A stretch of 9,350 bases of DNA from Deltaproteobacteria bacterium UBA6930 (GTDB taxonomy: Bacteria > Myxococcota_A > UBA9160 > UBA6930): NCBI GenBank assembly GCA_002450755.1, contig DKAI01000096.1, forward strand, positions 8,010 to 17,359, read 5' to 3'. Both the position numbers and the translations under genes were made by a program. Positions 5,163 through 9,350 of the stretch are shown piece by piece (the first letter of the stretch is position 1; each line of letters opens with the position of its first letter). The notes beneath the pieces were generated by a model, which searched no databases, was not told the origin of the DNA, and saw only the letters and a program-made list of their open reading frames with translations.

Positions 5163-7829
5163 CTACGTTGGTTTAGGGGCGAACTCGATGTTCTTGACCT
5201 GAAAAGAGCCTTTTTCAATCGTGTCGTCGATAATAATTTCGTAATTTTCACACCGGGCAGCCGCTGTGACGTCAACTGCCACACTTCTTAACTTGTCAAC
5301 GTCTGAAGCTTGTCCCGAGAGAACTAAACGTTCTAGAGCGCGACCCATCGAGACTTCTCCGTCGGCCTTGGCCTTGTTAATGGCCGTAAGGGCCGCGATA
5401 GCGATGGAAAGGCTCGTAGTTTCGTTCGGGGTTTCCAAGTGAGCAAATTCAGCATCCTTGGGCCAAGACGAAATATGGATGCTTTTAAAACCGGATTCTT
5501 CAGCGTAAGCCCATGACCAAACTTCCTCTGTAACAAATGGTAAAAATGGAGCGAATAATCTTAGGAGCACGGAAAGACCAAAGCGCAAGGAGAAGATTGC
5601 AGATCCTTGGTCTTGCGGATTCTTGTTATCAATACTTCTCGCCCTCACTTTGACAAGTTCAATGTAAGTATCCGTGAATCGTGACCAGAAAAAGTTTTCT
5701 ATTTCCATCAGAGCGTGTGCTTGGTCAAAGTCTTCAAAGGCTTTAGTGGATCTTCTCACTAGGCTTCGGAGTTCTGATAGGAAGGCAAGGTCTAATTCGC
5801 TAGAGGGTTTTGCTGAGTGACCGTCCTGGGTTAGGACAAACTTTGAAGCATTAAAGATCTTGGTAACAAGTCTTTTTCCGATTTTAAAAACCTTTTCATC
5901 AAGTGCGGTATCAACGCCAAGTCGTGCTGAGCCTGCCCAGTATCGTACTCCGTCTGCAGAATATTTATCAATTAACGGGATCGGGGTAACCACATTCCCC
6001 TTGCTCTTGGACATTTTTTTTCGATCGGGATCAAGAATCCATCCAGAAATGGTGGCATGCTTCCAAGGTACTGAGTCTTCATGTAGATGCGCCTTCGCAA
6101 TAGTATAAAAGGCCCAAGTACGAATGATGTCGTGAGCTTGTGGTCTAACATCTGCTGGGAATAGAGCTTGGTGACGCTCTTGGTTGCTTCCCCAGTGGGA
6201 ACTAATCTGTGGCGTCAGAGAGCTGGTGAACCAGGTGTCAAAAATATCAGTTTCAGCTTTAAATCCACCAGGCTGATTGCGTTGCTCTTCAGTGAATCCA
6301 GACGGACAGTCCCGGGTGGGGTCGGTCGGAAGGTTTTCTTTCTTCGGCACAAGAGGACTTTTGTAGTCACAGTTGCCATTTTCGAGGATAGGGTACCAAA
6401 CCGGTATTGGAACACCGAAGAATCGTTGTCGGCTCACACACCAGTCGAATGAAAGGTTCTCGGTCCAATCTTCGTACCGCCGACGCATGTGGTCGGGGTG
6501 CCATTTAATTAAATTTCCTTTGGCGATAAGTTCTTTCTTTTTGTCTAGCAAACGCACGAACCATTGACGAGTGGGTACAAATTCCAGAGGTCGATCGCCT
6601 TTTTCAAAAAACTTTACCGAATGCTCTAACAGCCGGGGCTCTCCCACTAAGGCGGCCCTGGTTCCATCGAAACCACTAGAATCTTCTCGCAAAAGGGAAA
6701 CGATCAGCTCTCTAGCAGCCTTGAGGGTTTTCCCTTCTAGATCGCTGTAATTTTTTTCAGCTTCGACTGGATCAAGACTGGGAAATGTTTGACTGCCGAA
6801 GTCGGCTGGGAGAAGCCGTCCATCGCGGCCGACCAGTTGTCGCAGAGTCAACCCCTCGTCTCGCCACCACTCGACGTCCGTGGCATCGCCGAAGGTACAC
6901 ACCATGAGTATTCCGGTACCCTTTTCAGGATCCGCGATCTCACTCGGGAAGATTGGAACTGGAATTCGGAACAGGGGGCTAATAGCCTCTCGACCGAAAA
7001 AGTGTTTGTAGCGTTCGTCGGAGGGATGTGCGGTTACTCCAACGCATGCAGGAAGTAATTCAGGTCGGGTAGTTGAAATGGTGAAAGTCTCTCCAGTATC
7101 TGAGAGCCCGAATTCAATATCGTGATAGGCCCCGGCGATATTTCTGTCTTCTACCTCAGCCTGCGCGATAGCGCACTGGAAATCGACATCCCACATACTT
7201 GGTGCGTTACTGCTAAACACTTGATTTTTTTCGAGAAGGTCGAGGAAGGAAAATTGCGCGATGCGACGGCAGTTGTCATCAATCGTCTGATATTGTTCAT
7301 TCCAGTCCACTGAAACGCCAAGTCGTTTCCAGAGAGCCATGAAGGTTTTTTCATCTTCTGTCGTAACGCGATGACATAGTTCAATGAAGTTGTCTCGTGA
7401 AATTTTTTTAGGGGGCTTCTTGCGCATTTTTGCGGACGCAGGCGCTAGCTCGAGTTGATCTTCATAAGGAGCGGTTGGGTCGCACCGAACATGATAGTAG
7501 TTCTGAACCCGGCGCTCTGTGGGAAGGCCGTTGTCATCCCATCCCATAGGGTAATAGATATTTTTCCCGATCATTCGTTGAAAGCGCACAAGAATATCCG
7601 TGTGCGTGTAACTGAAGACATGTCCCGGATGTAGTGAACCGGAGGCAGTGGGGGGAGGAGTGTCGACAACGAATGTCTCGTCCCGTGGGCGAGAAGGTTC
7701 CCATTTGTGGATTCCTTCCGATTGCCAGAAGTCATCCCAGCGGACCTCGGCTCCCCCCGCCTCAAAATGCTTAGGGAGGTTTTCAGGGTCCAAAATGTAA
7801 GCTTTTAGGTCGTCTTTTTCAGTACTCAT
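5163..7829 (-). CDS. valS: Valyl-tRNA synthetase (valine--tRNA ligase)
   Basis: This class I aminoacyl-tRNA synthetase charges tRNA-Val (EC 6.1.1.9). From the chosen ATG at 7829 it has 888 residues. In order: the ATP-binding HPGH (HIGH motif, about 67-70, within TASGSLHPGH); MGWDDNGLPTERRVQNYY (about 95-112), which with the motifs below marks it as ValS; the CP1 editing domain with STTRPELLPA and GTGILMVCTFGDATDVEWW (about 305-323); WCVSRQRFFGVPIPVW; DTWFTSS; KMSKSKGN (about 605-612); and an alpha-helical anticodon-binding domain. It ends KNIEFAPKPT without an obvious long C-terminal coiled coil, unlike the E. coli type. The reading frame is open to an ATG at 7931, but that start would overlap the divergent PLP gene by 45 bp. 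The ATG at 7829 (MSTEKDDLK) follows a TATGTT box by 9 nt. An in-frame ATG at 7838 directly abuts that box and is less likely. Confidence 0.96.
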   Translation of the reverse strand: MSTEKDDLKAYILDPENLPKHFEAGGAEVRWDDFWQSEGIHKWEPSRPRDETFVVDTPPPTASGSLHPGHVFSYTHTDILVRFQRMIGKNIYYPMGWDDNGLPTERRVQNYYHVRCDPTAPYEDQLELAPASAKMRKKPPKKISRDNFIELCHRVTTEDEKTFMALWKRLGVSVDWNEQYQTIDDNCRRIAQFSFLDLLEKNQVFSSNAPSMWDVDFQCAIAQAEVEDRNIAGAYHDIEFGLSDTGETFTISTTRPELLPACVGVTAHPSDERYKHFFGREAISPLFRIPVPIFPSEIADPEKGTGILMVCTFGDATDVEWWRDEGLTLRQLVGRDGRLLPADFGSQTFPSLDPVEAEKNYSDLEGKTLKAARELIVSLLREDSSGFDGTRAALVGEPRLLEHSVKFFEKGDRPLEFVPTRQWFVRLLDKKKELIAKGNLIKWHPDHMRRRYEDWTENLSFDWCVSRQRFFGVPIPVWYPILENGNCDYKSPLVPKKENLPTDPTRDCPSGFTEEQRNQPGGFKAETDIFDTWFTSSLTPQISSHWGSNQERHQALFPADVRPQAHDIIRTWAFYTIAKAHLHEDSVPWKHATISGWILDPDRKKMSKSKGNVVTPIPLIDKYSADGVRYWAGSARLGVDTALDEKVFKIGKRLVTKIFNASKFVLTQDGHSAKPSSELDLAFLSELRSLVRRSTKAFEDFDQAHALMEIENFFWSRFTDTYIELVKVRARSIDNKNPQDQGSAIFSLRFGLSVLLRLFAPFLPFVTEEVWSWAYAEESGFKSIHISSWPKDAEFAHLETPNETTSLSIAIAALTAINKAKADGEVSMGRALERLVLSGQASDVDKLRSVAVDVTAAARCENYEIIIDDTIEKGSFQVKNIEFAPKPT

Positions 7830-7838
7830 GGGCTCCAT

Positions 7839-7844
7839 AACATA
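7839..7844 (-). promoter_or_regulatory. -10 box for valS
   Basis: On the minus strand TATGTT is followed by ATGGAGCCC and then ATG at 7829. The expected transcription start is 2-3 nt before that ATG, giving an almost leaderless message. GGAG lies only 3 nt from the ATG, too close to serve as a normal ribosome site. No clear -35 was found. Confidence 0.4.
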
Positions 7845-7874
7845 AAGATCGTCAGGGTCTGAGGCTATCCCGGC

Positions 7875-7880
7875 TAAACT
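7875..7880 (+). promoter_or_regulatory. -10 box for the PatB/MalY-like gene (leaderless type)
   Basis: TAAACT is followed by GCAGCT and then the GTG at 7887, the same 6-nt spacing as at the MFS and amidohydrolase genes. No Shine-Dalgarno site and no clear -35 are visible. Confidence 0.45.
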
Positions 7881-7886
7881 GCAGCT

Positions 7887-9044
7887 GTGACTAGAGTACT
7901 GCCCGAAGTCGATTTGGAAATCTGTAGGCAAAAAAATGCCGAAAAGTGGCGTTTATATCCTCCCGACGTCCTGCCGGTCTGGGTTGCGGATATGGACTTC
8001 GAAGTAGCCCCCGCGGTACGCGAGGTTCTAAGAAACGCTCTAGAACGTTCCGACTGGGGGTATCCGTTGGACCCCCGCCGATCGGAGATCCCCGAAGTAT
8101 TTTCGGAGAGAATGGAACGAAAGTTCGGGTGGAGTTTGGATCCTAAACGGGTGGAGGTCATGAGTGAGGTGGTTCAAGCCATCTACCTTGCCTTGCTCCA
8201 ATTTTCAGAACCTGGGGATGGGGTGCTTGTCCAGACTCCTATTTATCCACCGTTTCTCCAATCAGTGCAAGAAACTGGACGTCGCTTGATCGAGGTGCCC
8301 CTAGTGGACAGCTCTGATGGGTATGTGCTGGACCTCGATCTTACCCGGAGTTCATGTACGCCAGAGGTGAAAATTTTGCTCCTTTGTAACCCCCATAATC
8401 CGACAGGGAGAGTTTTTACTTCTAAAGAGCTCGAGGCTTTGGCAGGGATCGCTTTAGAGCATGATCTGATTGTACTTAGTGACGAAATTCATGCCGATCT
8501 GGTTTATCCGGGGCACGCACATACTCCATTTGCTTCGCTTTCCCCTGAAATCGCTAAACGCACGGTCACTTTCTATTCGGCTTCAAAGGCGTTCAATATT
8601 GCCGGGCTAAGATGTGCTGTGGCCGCATTTGGCTCCGAGAATCTACAACGCCGATTTTGTGGGATTCCGCGCCATGCCAGGGGAGGGCTTTCCCAGCCGG
8701 GGCTTCTCGCAACCAAAGCTGCTTGGTTGGAAGGAGAATCTTGGTTAGAGGACGTTTTGAGCTTACTTCGGCAGAACAGGGATTACGTAGTTTCGGAGTT
8801 TCCCAAGGCCATTTCGGGAATAAGCGTTCATGCTCCAGAAGCTACCTACTTGGCATGGCTTAATTGTGCGGACCTCCACTTGAAACCGTCGCCATATCAC
8901 CATTTTTTAAACAAAGGACGAACGGGCTTTAGTGAAGGAGAAGCATTTGGCGAACCTGGTCGAGATTTTGTTCGCCTTAACTTTGCCACTAGCAAGGAGG
9001 TCCTCAGCGAAGTCTTAACTCGCTGTTTTTCCTCGATCGAGTGA
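7887..9044 (+). CDS. PatB/MalY-type PLP-dependent C-S lyase / class I/II aminotransferase
   Basis: This is a 385-residue fold-type I PLP enzyme, full length for the MalY/PatB group, which typically cleaves the C-S bond of cystathionine or cysteine conjugates to a thiol, pyruvate and ammonia. Signatures are the N-terminal LPVWVADMDFEVAPAV (29-44), which is characteristic of this group; SDWGYPLD (55-62); CNPHNPTGRVF (167-177, cofactor Asn); LSDEIHADLVYPG (197-209, Asp199 contacting the PLP ring nitrogen); SASKAFNIAGLR (231-242) with Schiff-base Lys234; and FVRLNFA (371-377) with the carboxylate-binding Arg373. GTG at 7887 is preferred because it gives the usual distance to the WVADMDF block, while the next in-frame Met (residue 36) lies inside that block. 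It is divergent from valS by 57 bp and convergent with an amidotransferase by 14 bp. The exact substrate is open, and transaminase activity is possible. Confidence 0.93.
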   Translation: MTRVLPEVDLEICRQKNAEKWRLYPPDVLPVWVADMDFEVAPAVREVLRNALERSDWGYPLDPRRSEIPEVFSERMERKFGWSLDPKRVEVMSEVVQAIYLALLQFSEPGDGVLVQTPIYPPFLQSVQETGRRLIEVPLVDSSDGYVLDLDLTRSSCTPEVKILLLCNPHNPTGRVFTSKELEALAGIALEHDLIVLSDEIHADLVYPGHAHTPFASLSPEIAKRTVTFYSASKAFNIAGLRCAVAAFGSENLQRRFCGIPRHARGGLSQPGLLATKAAWLEGESWLEDVLSLLRQNRDYVVSEFPKAISGISVHAPEATYLAWLNCADLHLKPSPYHHFLNKGRTGFSEGEAFGEPGRDFVRLNFATSKEVLSEVLTRCFSSIE

Positions 9045-9060
9045 CCTGTTCAAGGTACTC
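9039..9060. terminator. Possible bidirectional hairpin between convergent stops
   Basis: GAGT and ACCT (9039-9042, 9044-9047) pair with AGGTACTC (9053-9060) around a 5-nt loop, with one bulged G. The hairpin covers both stop codons, TGA at 9042-9044 on the plus strand and TGA at 9061-9059 on the minus strand. No T-run follows on either side, so its role as a terminator is weakly supported. Confidence 0.25.
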
Positions 9061-9350
9061 AGTTAAGTCGACCACAAGCTGCTAGAAAACCGCGGAACAA
9101 CTTTTTCCTGTGGGGTTCGGGCATCTCTTCTGGATGCCACTGGACACCAATTGCGGTCCAGGGAGCTTCTGCCTCTATGGCTTCTACAACGCCATCTAGA
9201 GCTCTCGCGATAATACGGAAGCCCTTGCCGGGGTCTCTCACCGCCTGATGATGGCGGCTATTGACCTGTGTACGGCCATGGGTGCCGAGCCAGCGAGCCA
9301 GGACAGAATCCGATTCAAGGAAGATGTCATGCAATTTGTTTCCGTTGAGC
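9059..9350 (-). CDS. Class I glutamine amidotransferase, gamma-glutamyl-GABA hydrolase-like (C-terminal part, runs off right edge)
   Basis: These are the last ~97 codons of a class I glutamine amidotransferase-fold hydrolase (peptidase C26 group). The frame is open to the window edge, and the residues before the TTG at 9334 (LNGNK) continue the protein, so that TTG is not the true start. VNSRHHQAV and the C-terminal GVQWHPEEMP carry the family pattern. The His and Glu of WHPE are the second and third members of the Cys-His-Glu triad; the nucleophile Cys lies outside the window. DGVVEAIEAEAPWTAIGVQ is typical of PuuD-like proteins, which hydrolyse gamma-glutamyl-GABA or related gamma-glutamyl compounds to glutamate. 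The substrate cannot be fixed from this fragment. It is convergent with the PLP enzyme. The two could both serve amino-acid turnover, but they are not in one operon. Confidence 0.88.
   Translation of the reverse strand, partial: LNGNKLHDIFLESDSVLARWLGTHGRTQVNSRHHQAVRDPGKGFRIIARALDGVVEAIEAEAPWTAIGVQWHPEEMPEPHRKKLFRGFLAACGRLN

Noticed and set aside
7830..7931. Upstream extension of valS to the ATG at 7931
   Set aside because: The extra 34 residues do not resemble the ValS N-terminus, would overlap the divergent PLP gene, and would place the start upstream of the best -10 box.
7874..8161. 95-codon minus-strand open frame overlapping the PLP gene start
   Set aside because: It is antisense to well-conserved PatB/MalY sequence and has no recognisable domain.
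1..9350. CRISPR arrays, insertion sequences, tRNA genes, attachment sites, defence or biosynthetic gene clusters
   Set aside because: No repeated units, transposase frames, cloverleaf segments or matching protein families were seen on either strand. The content is housekeeping metabolism.

Overview
This is an ordinary chromosomal housekeeping segment. It holds eight protein genes, two of them cut by the window edges, and no sign of mobile DNA, CRISPR, phage or RNA genes. The likely source is a free-living bacterium of moderate GC (judged by eye), possibly an actinobacterium of the Acidimicrobiia/marine type. Three things point that way: several genes start directly after a TAnnnT -10 box with no Shine-Dalgarno site (leaderless style); the valyl-tRNA synthetase is the 'WDDNGLPTERRVQNY' kind I associate with actinobacteria; and GTG/TTG starts are used. 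A class I fructose-bisphosphatase is less typical of actinobacteria, so the assignment is tentative.

Layout: (1) 1-571, minus strand: the first half of an MFS transporter, running off the left edge. (2) 671-1909, plus: an amidohydrolase of the prolidase/imidazolonepropionase-like group, divergent from the transporter and closed by a clear hairpin-plus-T terminator at 1972-2013. (3) 2070-3035 and 3044-3880, plus: a two-gene unit of class I fructose-1,6-bisphosphatase and an atypical NAD(P)-binding SDR protein that starts at TTG 8 nt after the first stop. (4) 3881-4081: a 201-bp gap with one weak 41-codon ORF. (5) 4082-5143, plus: an AroG-type DAHP synthase, the only gene here with a good Shine-Dalgarno site. 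(6) 5163-7829, minus: valyl-tRNA synthetase, convergent with DAHP synthase. (7) 7887-9044, plus: a PLP-dependent PatB/MalY-type C-S lyase/aminotransferase, divergent from valS across only 57 bp. (8) 9059-9350, minus: the C-terminal end of a class I glutamine amidotransferase (gamma-glutamyl-GABA hydrolase-like), convergent with the PLP enzyme.

The functions cover gluconeogenesis (Fbp), entry to aromatic amino acid synthesis (DAHP synthase), translation (ValS), and probably peptide, sulfur-amino-acid and gamma-glutamyl turnover. They do not form one pathway. I found no convincing new system. The points most worth a second look are the repeated leaderless start geometry, the interleaved divergent valS/patB-like promoters, an inverted repeat inside the amidohydrolase promoter, and the SDR protein lacking the catalytic Tyr/Lys.
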